64,000 nt of DNA from Sphingobacteriaceae bacterium (lineage in GTDB: Bacteria; Bacteroidota; Bacteroidia; UBA7662), in the NCBI GenBank assembly GCA_013824115.1, contig PNNG01000001.1, positions 1 through 64,000 of the forward strand. The letters run 5' to 3'. A program made the position numbers and the translations under genes. Below the pieces are notes generated by a model. The model was not told the origin of the DNA and searched no databases. It saw only the letters and a list, made by a program, of their open reading frames with translations. This document shows, piece after piece, positions 10,231 through 17,937 of this stretch. The stretch's first letter is position 1; every line of letters starts with the position of its first letter.

Positions 10231-11592
10231 ATGCACCACCGTCGTTTATTCCTTCGCCAAATGGTGGCAACACTTCCGTTTTTGTTGGCTGGTGGCCTTT
10301 CATTATCCGCTTGCCGAAAAAAGCGTGTAAAGGGTGCCGGTAAAAAAGTATTGGTAATAGGTGCCGGTATTTCGGGATTGGCTGCTGCCCAAAAACTCAA
10401 GCAGCAGCAATTTGAAGTTACAGTGCTAGAGGCCCGCGACCGCATTGGTGGCCGCATTCATACTTTGCGCGATGGGGGTATAAACTTCGATGCAGGTGCT
10501 TCTTGGATTCACGGCACTCGCCGCAATCCGCTGAGCCAGCTGGCGCAAGATGCAGGGGCTGCTACCTTCGCCACCAATGAAGATTTGGTAAAAGTGTTCG
10601 ATATCAACGGGGCTTTGTACGCCGATGGCACGCTCATTCAGCAAGAAAGTCTGTACCAACAAGCGCTCCAAGCGGTAGTAAATGCCGGAAACCAACAGGA
10701 AAGTTTTGCTCAGGTATTTGGTCGGTTGTATCCCAACCTACTGAACGACCGCCTTTGGACTTATTTTTTATCGGCTTACCTGGAGTTTGACACCAGTGCC
10801 GATATCAACCGGCTTTCCTCCAAATTTTTTGATGATGATTCGCTCTTTGGGGGTTCTGAGGTGGTGTTCCCGGGAGGCTACGACCAATTGCTGCAGCCAT
10901 TCACAACGGATTTGTCTATCCTGTTGAATGAAGTGGTTACCAAGGTAGAAATGCTATCGAATGGGGTGCAAGTAACCACCACCCATGCCGCTCATACTGC
11001 CGATTTTGTAGTGATTACCCTGCCCTTGGGCGTATTGCGGGCCGGCCATGTGGCTTTTGAACCCGCCCTGCCAGCGACGATGCAGCAAGCCATCCATCGC
11101 ACCGAAATGGGCACGGTGAACAAGTTTTTGATGGTTTGGGACCAGCCTTTTTGGGACCTATCGCAGCACTATTTCGGATTTACACCGCATTCTCGGGGCC
11201 TGTTCAACTATTTTCTGAACCTCAAGCCAGTGAATGGTGCCAATGCTTTGATGACCTTTGGCTATGGTGAGGCGGCACGTTTGGCCGAGCAACGCAGCGA
11301 CTCCCAACTGCAAGCAGAGGCCATGGGCCATTTGCGTCAGATGTTCGGCAGCCAAATCCCCAATCCACACACCTTTAAAGCTACACGTTGGGCCAATGAT
11401 CCTTTTGCCAGGGGTGCTTACAGTTACGCGACCGTTGGAGGTAGCAGCGCCGATTTTGACTTCATGGGAGGCATCGTAGCGGATCGTCTTTTTTTTGCCG
11501 GCGAACATACCAGCAGGCAGTACCGGGGAACGGCTCATGGGGCATACCTGAGCGGGGTACGGGCCGCAGAAGGCATCATGGAGCGCTTGTAA
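10231..11592 (+). CDS. Flavin monoamine oxidase family lipoprotein, probable Tat substrate
   Basis: A 453-aa FAD-dependent amine oxidase. The Rossmann motif GAGISG is at residues 44-49, followed by the family motif RDRIGGRIHT and the substrate-side GASWIHG; the C-terminal FAD motif LFFAGEHTS...GTAHGAYLSG is intact. The ATG at 10231 is chosen over an upstream TTG because it gives a compact export signal: RRLFLR fits the twin-arginine pattern, and LSAC ending at Cys28 is a lipobox. Export folded with FAD and lipid anchoring in the periplasm or outer membrane is therefore inferred. The family oxidises primary amines, polyamines or amino acids to aldehydes or imines with H2O2; the substrate cannot be read here. 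It stands alone between the giant T9SS genes and a b-type cytochrome gene. Confidence 0.85.
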   Translation: MHHRRLFLRQMVATLPFLLAGGLSLSACRKKRVKGAGKKVLVIGAGISGLAAAQKLKQQQFEVTVLEARDRIGGRIHTLRDGGINFDAGASWIHGTRRNPLSQLAQDAGAATFATNEDLVKVFDINGALYADGTLIQQESLYQQALQAVVNAGNQQESFAQVFGRLYPNLLNDRLWTYFLSAYLEFDTSADINRLSSKFFDDDSLFGGSEVVFPGGYDQLLQPFTTDLSILLNEVVTKVEMLSNGVQVTTTHAAHTADFVVITLPLGVLRAGHVAFEPALPATMQQAIHRTEMGTVNKFLMVWDQPFWDLSQHYFGFTPHSRGLFNYFLNLKPVNGANALMTFGYGEAARLAEQRSDSQLQAEAMGHLRQMFGSQIPNPHTFKATRWANDPFARGAYSYATVGGSSADFDFMGGIVADRLFFAGEHTSRQYRGTAHGAYLSGVRAAEGIMERL

Positions 11593-11614
11593 AGCATAAG
11601 AGGTTTGTTTCCCT

Positions 11615-11645
11615 TTTGTAAGCATCGGATTATTGGCTAAATTTC
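11615..11645 (+). promoter_or_regulatory. Promoter of the cytochrome b561 gene
   Basis: TTTG at 11615-11618, a 19-bp spacer, then TAAATTTC at 11638-11645 match the Bacteroidota -33/-7 consensus (TTTG, TAnnTTTG) with one mismatch. The ATG lies 19 bp downstream. Confidence 0.65.
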
Positions 11646-11664
11646 CAATTATTCTACATAATCC

Positions 11665-12252
11665 ATGCAAGCCCGCCCTTTCGACCGCACCTTCCGTCTC
11701 ATCCATTGGCTACTGGCCATTTTGATGTTTTTACTGCTAGTAACCATCTTTTTGCGCCTTACTTGGCTCGAAAAATACAGTGTGGCCGAAATCATAAACG
11801 CCTATGCGGCCGATCAACAAATTGAAATCAATCAAGATCAAGCCGTAACCCTGGCCAAAAAAATCCGCAAGCCCATGTGGCAATGGCACATTTGGTTGGG
11901 TTATGCCATCACCGCCGTGTATGTGCTCCGAATGCTGCTGCCGCTGTTTGGTAAGATGAGGTTTGCCTCGCCCAAACAGCCCGGGTTAGATGTAAAAACA
12001 CGATTTCAGTATTTTGTTTACCTGGTTTTTTATGTGCTGCTGGGTGCCTCGCTTACTACCGGCTTGCTCATTGAATTTGGTCCCGACGCCTGGCACGAAA
12101 CCGTAGAAGAAATACACGTGCTATCCATTTACTATTTCCTCACTTACATGGTGCTTCATTTGGGCGGAGTATTTTTGGCAGAGTTAACCAGCTTGCCAGG
12201 CTTGATTTCGCGCATTATTTCAGGTGACCACCCAACCAAATCGTCTGAATAG
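11665..12252 (+). CDS. Cytochrome b561 family membrane protein
   Basis: A 195-aa protein with four predicted transmembrane helices (about residues 11-32, 74-94, 114-135 and 152-175). Histidines within or next to helices (H14 in RLIHW, H75 in WQWHIW, H151 and H165) fit the two b-heme ligand pairs of the cytochrome b561 / Ni-Fe hydrogenase b-subunit superfamily. Such proteins pass electrons between quinol and periplasmic partners. An unusual feature is the roughly 40-residue loop between helices 1 and 2. No hydrogenase or dehydrogenase partner is adjacent; the upstream gene encodes an exported amine oxidase, but a functional link is speculative. Confidence 0.8.
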   Translation: MQARPFDRTFRLIHWLLAILMFLLLVTIFLRLTWLEKYSVAEIINAYAADQQIEINQDQAVTLAKKIRKPMWQWHIWLGYAITAVYVLRMLLPLFGKMRFASPKQPGLDVKTRFQYFVYLVFYVLLGASLTTGLLIEFGPDAWHETVEEIHVLSIYYFLTYMVLHLGGVFLAELTSLPGLISRIISGDHPTKSSE

Positions 12253-12265
12253 ACGTATTCTGGTG

Positions 12266-13024
12266 ATGCGTTATATATCTTACTTTTTCGGGTTGTTCTG
12301 CTGCCTGCAATTGACGGCTTGCACTTTGACTTATAGGGTGCTGCTGGGCGTTGATGCTAGCCCAGAGTGGCGGACTGACAAACAAATAAAAAAAGATTTC
12401 AAGCGCTACAAAATCAATCAGTCTGCGGTTTATGTGCTCGACACCGCCTCTTATACTACCTCGGTGCGTGCCCGGGTGAAACCCATTGCAGATAGCCTCA
12501 TGGCACTCGGCTTGTCGGAAGAAAGCGATACGGTTTTACGCGCCTATAAACCCTTCAAAGACGATATGCAACCCGTTCAGTTGAGGTATTTCACGGCAAA
12601 CGGACAACCCATCACCAAAATGGTGAATTGTTACCTCCATCCGCCTATCCCAATGCGTTGGAATGTAGATGGACTTTTCAACCAATTCCCGCCTGCTCAC
12701 AACATTGCCATGCTGAATAACCACCAGCAGCCACTCGAATATTTCCTGCCCCATCTCAAAGATTTACAAGGACAAGCGGTTTCGCTTCCCATTCGGCCCG
12801 AAACCGAGTACATCGCCCTGGTGTTTTTTAACAGCTATATGATCAGGCCTTCGCGAAAGCTCATTCAAAGCTTGACTACCTACCACAGGCAACATCCCCA
12901 AGCCAAAGTGCAGGTATTTTATGTGCATAACCACAACAGCCAGCTTTGGATGATGTATTCGCCCGAGGAAAAAAAGCAAATGCACGCACAGCTGCTGGAA
13001 GAAACGAACTCTGTAAGACCGTAA
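12266..13024 (+). CDS. Conserved hypothetical lipoprotein
   Basis: A 252-aa protein I do not recognise. The ATG at 12266 gives a typical lipoprotein signal: a hydrophobic stretch ending LQLTAC with the lipidated Cys at residue 19. An upstream in-frame ATG at 12224 would overlap the cytochrome gene and bury the signal. The mature part is charged and soluble-looking, contains VFYVHNHNSQLWMMYSPE near the end and has no catalytic motif I can name. It begins 13 bp after the cytochrome b561 gene in the same direction, so the two are probably co-transcribed. Confidence 0.75.
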   Translation: MRYISYFFGLFCCLQLTACTLTYRVLLGVDASPEWRTDKQIKKDFKRYKINQSAVYVLDTASYTTSVRARVKPIADSLMALGLSEESDTVLRAYKPFKDDMQPVQLRYFTANGQPITKMVNCYLHPPIPMRWNVDGLFNQFPPAHNIAMLNNHQQPLEYFLPHLKDLQGQAVSLPIRPETEYIALVFFNSYMIRPSRKLIQSLTTYHRQHPQAKVQVFYVHNHNSQLWMMYSPEEKKQMHAQLLEETNSVRP

Positions 13025-13048
13025 TCCCGCAGCCAGCCAAAGTTCACT

Positions 13049-13056
13049 TATCTTTG
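13049..13056 (+). promoter_or_regulatory. -7 promoter box of rlmN, predicting a leaderless mRNA
   Basis: TATCTTTG exactly matches TAnnTTTG and ends 4 bp before the rlmN ATG. The predicted transcription start therefore falls at or next to the start codon. No TTTG is seen at the -33 position. Confidence 0.6.
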
Positions 13057-13060
13057 CAGC

Positions 13061-14122
13061 ATGGCAAGCAAAACCGACATCCGTGCACTCAAGCTGGAGG
13101 AACTCACCGAAAAGCTCGTGGCCTTGGGCGAAAAGTCATTTCGGGCCAAGCAGGTATACGAATGGCTGTGGAACAAAGGCGCACGCACTTTTGCCGATAT
13201 GACCAACCTGTCGCTCGAGTTACGTACCCGGCTCGAAGAGCACTTCGCCATCAACCACATCCATGTAGATGAAGAACAGCGCAGCGAAGACGGCACCATC
13301 AAAAATGCCGTGAAATTGTTCGACGGCAGGGTGGTGGAATCGGTACTCATCCCCACCGAAACCCGCATCACCGCTTGCATCAGCAGCCAGGTGGGCTGCA
13401 GCCTCGATTGTACTTTTTGCGCCACAGCCCGACTCAAACGCATGCGCAACCTCAATCCGGACGAGATTTACGACCAGGTAGTGGCCATTCGCCAGCAAGC
13501 TGAATTGTATTACGGCCGGCCCCTCACCAACATCGTACTCATGGGCATGGGCGAGCCCCTGCTCAATTACAACAATGTGATTGCCGCTATCGACAAAATC
13601 ACCTCCCCCGAAGGGCTGGGCATGTCGCCACGCCGCATCACCCTTAGCACCGTGGGCGTTACCAAAATGATCCGTAAAATGGCCGACGATGGGGTAAAGT
13701 TCAAACTCGCTGTTAGCTTGCATTCCGCCATCGATGAAAAGCGGTCGAAGCTCATGCCGATCAACGAAACCAACAAACTCAGTGATTTGGTATCGGCCCT
13801 TCAATACTGGTACCAAAAAACGGGCAGTCGGGTGACCTTCGAATACGTGGTTTGGCGGGGCATCAACGATGGCGACGAAGACATTCGGGCCTTGGTGAAA
13901 TTGTGCAAAAAGCTCCCATGCAAAGTGAATCTCATCGAATACAATCCCATTGACGCCGGTCCCTACCAACAAGCCGATGCCGACCGTGTGGCAGCCTACC
14001 AAAATGCGCTGGAAGCAGTAGGCATTGTGGCCAAAGTACGCCGCTCGAGGGGCAAAGACATTGATGCCGCTTGTGGTCAATTGGCCAACAAAAATTTGGC
14101 GGTAGTGCCTGTGGAAGGCTAG
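13061..14122 (+). CDS. rlmN: 23S rRNA (adenine2503-C2)-methyltransferase RlmN
   Basis: A 353-aa radical SAM enzyme that methylates C2 of A2503 in 23S rRNA, and in some bacteria A37 of tRNAs. The CxxxCxxC cluster is C113, C117 and C120 (GCSLDCTFCATARL). The two catalytic cysteines of the family are present: C106 in ITACISS and C338 in DIDAACGQ. The glycine-rich SAM motif GMGEPLLNY is also visible. Length and N-terminal RNA-binding region match the family. The gene ends with a 4-bp convergent overlap with the CDF transporter gene. Confidence 0.97.
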   Translation: MASKTDIRALKLEELTEKLVALGEKSFRAKQVYEWLWNKGARTFADMTNLSLELRTRLEEHFAINHIHVDEEQRSEDGTIKNAVKLFDGRVVESVLIPTETRITACISSQVGCSLDCTFCATARLKRMRNLNPDEIYDQVVAIRQQAELYYGRPLTNIVLMGMGEPLLNYNNVIAAIDKITSPEGLGMSPRRITLSTVGVTKMIRKMADDGVKFKLAVSLHSAIDEKRSKLMPINETNKLSDLVSALQYWYQKTGSRVTFEYVVWRGINDGDEDIRALVKLCKKLPCKVNLIEYNPIDAGPYQQADADRVAAYQNALEAVGIVAKVRRSRGKDIDAACGQLANKNLAVVPVEG

Positions 14123-15111
14123 GATTGGTGCTTTTTATTCTGCATGAGCAAAGGCAATTCCCACTTTATATGCCTTGTGAATGCCGTTGATCGCACCGGG
14201 CAATCTGCCTTGGCACAAATGCCACACCCGCTTGGCAAACAAGGATCTACGTGAATGAAAAACTCCATTTGCCTCCCAAATTCAGCCGTTACCAATTGGT
14301 CGATGTGGTCCATGGCCGCATGTGCCTGTTCCACATCATAGTAGCGCGGTAGTGTGAGGTGCGCGTCTATGTGCAGCATGCGACCGTAGCGGATCATGCG
14401 CATATTGTGAAAATCAACCCAATCATCCTGTCGGTTATGCTCTAATACCTTCGCAATACGTCCCAGCAGCTGTTCATCAGCCTCATCCATAATGCCTGCT
14501 AAACTGGGTTGCAGAATGCCCCAGGCGGTGTAGCATAAAAACAAGCCGAAGAGCAGTGCAACGAGCGCATCAAGCCAGTTCCAACCCGTTAGCCATACCA
14601 ACCCAAGGCCAATCAACAAGCCAGCGGTGGTATAGCCATCGGCTTGTAGGTGTTTGCCTCCAGCCTCAAGGGGCATGGAGAGCGTTTGGGCAGCGCGTTT
14701 CCGGGCCCAGCTGCCCAGCCCAAAGTTGATGGCGCCTGCCGTGGCGGTAATGCCCAAACCCCAATCGAGCGACTTCAATTCGTGTTTTTCGAACAAACCT
14801 ACTGCGGCATTGGCTACAATCAGCAAACCTGCCAGGGCCAGTAAAGCCCCTTCAATGCCCGCGGCCAAAAACTCAATTTTACCATGACCGTAGGGATGGT
14901 TGAGGTCGCGGGGCCGTGCGCTTAGCACCAAACTGTACCAGGTAAAACTGCCTGCCAACACATTCACCAAACTTTCAGCGGCATCGCTTAAAATGGCATG
15001 CGAGCCGGTGAGCTGCCAGGCCAGCAATTTGCCGCCCATGAGCAATACACCTAAGCCTACCAGCCAGGCTTGCAGGCGAATTTCGGAGCGCAGGGTAGTG
15101 GAATTGGGCAT
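14119..15111 (-). CDS. Cation diffusion facilitator (CDF) metal transporter
   Basis: A 330-aa membrane protein that probably exports divalent metals (Zn, Fe, Mn or Cd) by proton antiport. Family motifs are present: SDAAESLVN in helix 2 (D43), the loop motif HPYGHGKIE, and HLQAD in helix 5. A cytoplasmic dimerisation domain follows (HIDAHLTLP). The C-terminus adds a Cys-rich tail, DPCLPSGCGICAKADCPVR, with four cysteines, which could bind or sense metal. The usual second Asp of helix 2 is Asn50, a variation seen in the family. Metal preference cannot be assigned from sequence alone. Confidence 0.93.
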   Translation of the reverse strand: MPNSTTLRSEIRLQAWLVGLGVLLMGGKLLAWQLTGSHAILSDAAESLVNVLAGSFTWYSLVLSARPRDLNHPYGHGKIEFLAAGIEGALLALAGLLIVANAAVGLFEKHELKSLDWGLGITATAGAINFGLGSWARKRAAQTLSMPLEAGGKHLQADGYTTAGLLIGLGLVWLTGWNWLDALVALLFGLFLCYTAWGILQPSLAGIMDEADEQLLGRIAKVLEHNRQDDWVDFHNMRMIRYGRMLHIDAHLTLPRYYDVEQAHAAMDHIDQLVTAEFGRQMEFFIHVDPCLPSGCGICAKADCPVRSTAFTRHIKWELPLLMQNKKHQS

Positions 15112-15136
15112 GGTGTGAAGTTAGGAAAATGGCCTG

Positions 15137-15162
15137 TTTTCCTCACCTATTTTCCTCACCTA
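15137..15162. repeat. 13-bp perfect tandem duplication
   Basis: TTTTCCTCACCTA occurs twice in direct succession (15137-15149 and 15150-15162), just outside the CDF gene start and upstream of the toxin-antitoxin operon. Confidence 0.85.
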
Positions 15163-15170
15163 CTCATTTA

Positions 15171-15210
15171 CACCGCAAAATATGCGGTGAATTTTGGACT
15201 GATTCACCGC
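15171..15210. promoter_or_regulatory. Overlapping alternative inverted repeats upstream of the DUF1778/GNAT operon
   Basis: CACCGC (15171-15176), GCGGTGAAT (15184-15192) and ATTCACCGC (15202-15210) are mutually complementary in two exclusive ways: arm 1 with arm 2 (6 bp) or arm 2 with arm 3 (9 bp, perfect, 9-nt loop). This could be an operator for a ribbon-helix-helix antitoxin, a bidirectional terminator or an RNA switch. Function is inferred. Confidence 0.45.
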
Positions 15211-15252
15211 AGCGCCCGTATGCTGTTTGATTTTCTGGCGAAGAGCATACAT

Positions 15253-15278
15253 ATACCCGGTATAAAACCGTACATTTA
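15253..15278 (+). promoter_or_regulatory. Operator-like palindrome and -7 box of the DUF1778/GNAT operon
   Basis: ATACC-C-GGTAT (15253-15263) is a perfect 5-bp inverted repeat that overlaps CGGT-N5-ACCG (15258-15270). TACATTTA (15271-15278), a one-mismatch TAnnTTTG box, follows directly and lies 14 bp before the antitoxin ATG. Autorepression by the antitoxin at this site is inferred from how such modules are usually regulated. Confidence 0.45.
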
Positions 15279-15292
15279 CTAAAAAATTCGCC

Positions 15293-15574
15293 ATGGATAC
15301 CAGCCTGTCTAAAAACGAACGTTTCGAAATACGGCTTTCTGCAGAAGAACGAGCGCTTTTTGCCAAAGCCCAAAAACTGAGTGGCGACCGTTCCATCAGT
15401 AGTTTCATCCTGCGCGTGGTGAAAAACCAAGCCCAAGAAATCGTTCGCCAATCGGAACTTTTGACGCTCACCCAGCGCGACCGCAATCGATTTTTCGAGC
15501 TGGCACTGTCGGAATCAGCACCCAACTCCAAGCTGAAATCAGCTGCCGCACGCTACCAAAACTTGGTGAAGTGA
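15293..15574 (+). CDS. DUF1778 (TacA-like) antitoxin
   Basis: A 93-aa protein of the DUF1778 family, ribbon-helix-helix DNA-binding antitoxins paired with GNAT toxins (TacA, AtaR). The N-terminal RHH segment RFEIRLSAEERALFAKAQ is followed by SISSFILRVVKNQAQEIV, and the C-terminal tail that neutralises the toxin is present (LTQRDRNRFFELAL). Its stop overlaps the toxin start in GTGA, which implies translational coupling. It probably binds the palindromes upstream to repress its own operon. Full length, no sign of decay. Confidence 0.9.
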   Translation: MDTSLSKNERFEIRLSAEERALFAKAQKLSGDRSISSFILRVVKNQAQEIVRQSELLTLTQRDRNRFFELALSESAPNSKLKSAAARYQNLVK

Positions 15575-16062
15575 TTTTTGAAATCCTCGGTAGCGAGCAT
15601 CAGAAAGCTCCGTTTCTATGCGAGTCAGAACCGCTTACCCGGTATTTGCGCGAACAAGCCAGTCAAGACATGCGCAAAAGGCTGGCTGTATGTTTCGTTG
15701 CTTGCAATGCCGATAAGGAGGTTTTGGGTTATTATACCCTATCGACCGCATCGCTGGGCATTGGCCAAATTCCGGAACAGTACCAGCGTCAATTGCCTAA
15801 AAACTACCAGGCGCCGGTCATCCTACTGGGCCTTTTAGCGCGTGACCTGCGAACCAAGGGCCAAGGTTTAGGTGAGTTGCTTTTGCTCGATGCGCTCTTT
15901 AGGGCTTACGATCTTTCTCAAAAAAGCATTGGTGCAATGGCCGTACTGGTTGACCCTATCGATGAAAAGGCGGCCATTTTTTACGCTTCTTACGGTTTTG
16001 AAAAGCTGCACGACTCATCGAGCATGGTTTTGTCGATGAAAACCATCGGCAAATTGCGCTGA
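15571..16062 (+). CDS. GNAT-family acetyltransferase toxin (TacT/AtaT-like)
   Basis: A 163-aa GNAT acetyltransferase. In DUF1778-linked pairs the toxin acetylates the amino group of aminoacyl-tRNA and blocks translation; this role is inferred from context. The acetyl-CoA site is seen in GLLARDLRTKGQGLGELLLL (a Q/RxxGxG/A loop), with the C-terminal FYASYGFEKL typical of this subfamily, including the Tyr used by TacT-type toxins. The start is GTG at 15571, overlapping the antitoxin stop by 4 bp. The pair looks intact and active. Confidence 0.9.
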   Translation: MIFEILGSEHQKAPFLCESEPLTRYLREQASQDMRKRLAVCFVACNADKEVLGYYTLSTASLGIGQIPEQYQRQLPKNYQAPVILLGLLARDLRTKGQGLGELLLLDALFRAYDLSQKSIGAMAVLVDPIDEKAAIFYASYGFEKLHDSSSMVLSMKTIGKLR

Positions 16063-16106
16063 CAGCCCTTCCATTCACAGAATTTTCGAGCGAGAGCCCG
16101 GTTGCA

Positions 16107-17369
16107 TTATCGCTTCCTCAACGGCACCGCCACCGACAACTGCAACTGGTGGCGCCAGGGCAACTGCCGGTCGGTAGTAGCACCTCGGTACATCGAGCTC
16201 ACCCCAGCTTGATAAACAAGCAAACCCGGCTGGTAACTGAAAAGCAAGCCTCCACCACCCAAAAGACCCAAACGATTGTCGGGGCGCTGCAAAGTGTACA
16301 GCTCCGAGCCGTTGAACCAAGTACCTCGCAAGGCAAATACATAGTGGAAGCCGGCCGATGCATTCAAACACAATTGCATTGGACCCCGCTGCCACACGGC
16401 TGCCGACAAACTCACAGGCACAGTCAATTCTTGCAAACTGCCGTTCTGGTTGGTTCGGATGTTGGCTATTCCGCGTACAGTATCTGAAATGATGGGCACC
16501 ACCCCTTTGAAGTCTTGCGCATAACCTACCACCGAGCCAGGTGCAATTTGAAAGGTATTGCGTTCACCTTCAAACTGCATTTGAAAACGTTGCAGCACAA
16601 ATTGAGGTTCTACGCGGATTTTCATTTTAGGGGTGGCATACAAATCAACACCCACGCCCAAGTTGAGGCTGTTGAGTGGTCGGTAAGCCAAGCTGCTGGC
16701 GCCAGCAACAGCCGTCTCGAATTCGGCCAAATGCCAAGGCGTCCATCCCACAAAAACCGACCAGGCGCTATTCACCTTGGCTTTCTTTACCGACGGACGG
16801 TTGTTGGAAGTGTTTTCGATGGCCACATTCGAGCTATCGGCTGCTGGAGCCGAGGCTGCATCTGCTGGCACAATGGTTTCTTGGTCGACTACAGCCATTG
16901 CTTCTGCCAAGGTCACAGGTGTCGGATTGGACTCATGCACTGCTGTGTTAGCGTCTTTGTTTTCTGGCGCTTCTTTTGACTCTTCATGCACCGGCTTATC
17001 CTGTGCTGGAAGCGTCGTAATCCGTGCAGGCGGCGTATTTCCAAACGGCTTTTCGCTTGATTGGACGGCTGCACTGCGGGTTACAATGCGCTGTGGTTGG
17101 GAGGGAAGCACTGGTTCCTCCGTTTCAGGCAGCTCGGCAACTGCGTTTGCTTCTTGCTGCATTTGTTTTTGAGGCCCAGACATTTCCTGTTCAGCCTTCT
17201 TTGCCAGCACGGGTTGTTCGGAATGCTGGGTGAATGAGTACACCCCCAGCGCCAGGAGTCCTAGCATGCCCAATGCAGAGCTGAACCACCAGAAAAACTT
17301 CCGACGTTTGCGACAGGCACGTTCCCGCTCAAATGCTTCCCAATTCAATTTCGGATGTAAGGGTGTCAT
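16107..17369 (-). CDS. Single-TM protein with C-terminal beta-barrel domain, sigma-linked
   Basis: A 420-aa protein. A short basic cytoplasmic N-terminus (residues 1-26, with RKRRK) leads into one transmembrane helix (about 27-46, LGMLGLLALGVYSF). A Pro/Glu/Ala-rich low-complexity linker (about 50-200) is followed by a domain with alternating beta-strands resembling outer-membrane beta-barrel proteins (about 205-420, ending QLQLSVAVPLRKR). The ATG overlaps the sigma-factor stop as ATGA, so translation is coupled. That position is normally held by an anti-sigma factor. I infer a membrane-bound regulator or envelope-spanning sensor, but no classical anti-sigma domain is visible. Confidence 0.75.
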   Translation of the reverse strand: MTPLHPKLNWEAFERERACRKRRKFFWWFSSALGMLGLLALGVYSFTQHSEQPVLAKKAEQEMSGPQKQMQQEANAVAELPETEEPVLPSQPQRIVTRSAAVQSSEKPFGNTPPARITTLPAQDKPVHEESKEAPENKDANTAVHESNPTPVTLAEAMAVVDQETIVPADAASAPAADSSNVAIENTSNNRPSVKKAKVNSAWSVFVGWTPWHLAEFETAVAGASSLAYRPLNSLNLGVGVDLYATPKMKIRVEPQFVLQRFQMQFEGERNTFQIAPGSVVGYAQDFKGVVPIISDTVRGIANIRTNQNGSLQELTVPVSLSAAVWQRGPMQLCLNASAGFHYVFALRGTWFNGSELYTLQRPDNRLGLLGGGGLLFSYQPGLLVYQAGVSSMYRGATTDRQLPWRHQLQLSVAVPLRKR

Positions 17370-17884
17370 TGGAAAAGGGTTTTGAGTTGTTTCACAAGCC
17401 GGTGGATGCGAATGCGGGAGTTGGCATTGCTGATGTTCAAACTGTCGGCAACTTCCTGGTGATTCATGCCGTATTCAAAGTAGAGGGTAAAGAGCTCGCG
17501 CTGCTCGCCATTCAAACGAGGCAAAACATCCTGAAGATGAAAAAGGCGTGCGTCAATTTGTGGCAACACGTCTTCTAATTGTTCGAGATCTTCCATGGCG
17601 GTTTGGTTTTGCTGTTTCTTTTTGGCCCTTAGTGCTTCGTTGATGGTGATTTTGGCCAGCCACGATTTAAACGTGCCTTTGTCGGCTTGATACTTTTTGA
17701 GTTTATCGAAGGCGATGATGAGTGCTTCTTGTGCCACATCCGCTGCATCGTCATCGGTGAAACCATACTTACGCGCCAGGTTGTAGGCAAATCCTACATA
17801 TCCTTCGTAAATGAGCCGTTCGCACCGCTTTTCGCCACGCAAAGCCCCGGGTAAACACTGAAGAAATTGGTCCTGGTTGAGCAT
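17366..17884 (-). CDS. ECF-type RNA polymerase sigma factor
   Basis: A 172-aa sigma-70 family protein with only regions 2 and 4. Region 2 includes the core-binding DDAADVAQEALIIAFDKL and the WLAKI-type segment KSWLAKITINEAL. Region 4 has LFTLYFEYGMNHQEVADSL and the helix-turn-helix NANSRIRIHRLVKQL. The ATG at 17882-17884 is preferred over the preceding TTG. The gene is followed by the coupled barrel gene and preceded, 53 bp upstream, by a lipoprotein gene that carries a promoter-like motif. Autoregulation through that promoter is plausible. Confidence 0.93.
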   Translation of the reverse strand: MLNQDQFLQCLPGALRGEKRCERLIYEGYVGFAYNLARKYGFTDDDAADVAQEALIIAFDKLKKYQADKGTFKSWLAKITINEALRAKKKQQNQTAMEDLEQLEDVLPQIDARLFHLQDVLPRLNGEQRELFTLYFEYGMNHQEVADSLNISNANSRIRIHRLVKQLKTLFQ

Positions 17885-17892
17885 CAAATGAA

Positions 17893-17915
17893 CGGGAAGT
17901 GGGAGCCACTCCCCG
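17893..17915 (-). terminator. Weak hairpin between lipoprotein and sigma genes
   Basis: A 10-bp stem with one mismatch and a 3-nt loop. On the minus strand only a broken T-tract (GTTCATTTG) follows, so it is probably a leaky terminator or processing site. Its outer arm (AACGGGAAGTG on plus) is identical to that of the hairpin behind the second lipoprotein gene. Confidence 0.5.
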
Positions 17916-17937
17916 CATTAAAGATTAGGCGTATAGA

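Noticed and set aside
13220-14080. A 286-codon antisense frame inside rlmN
   Set aside because: The sense frame is a complete RlmN with all catalytic residues; the antisense translation resembles no family I know.
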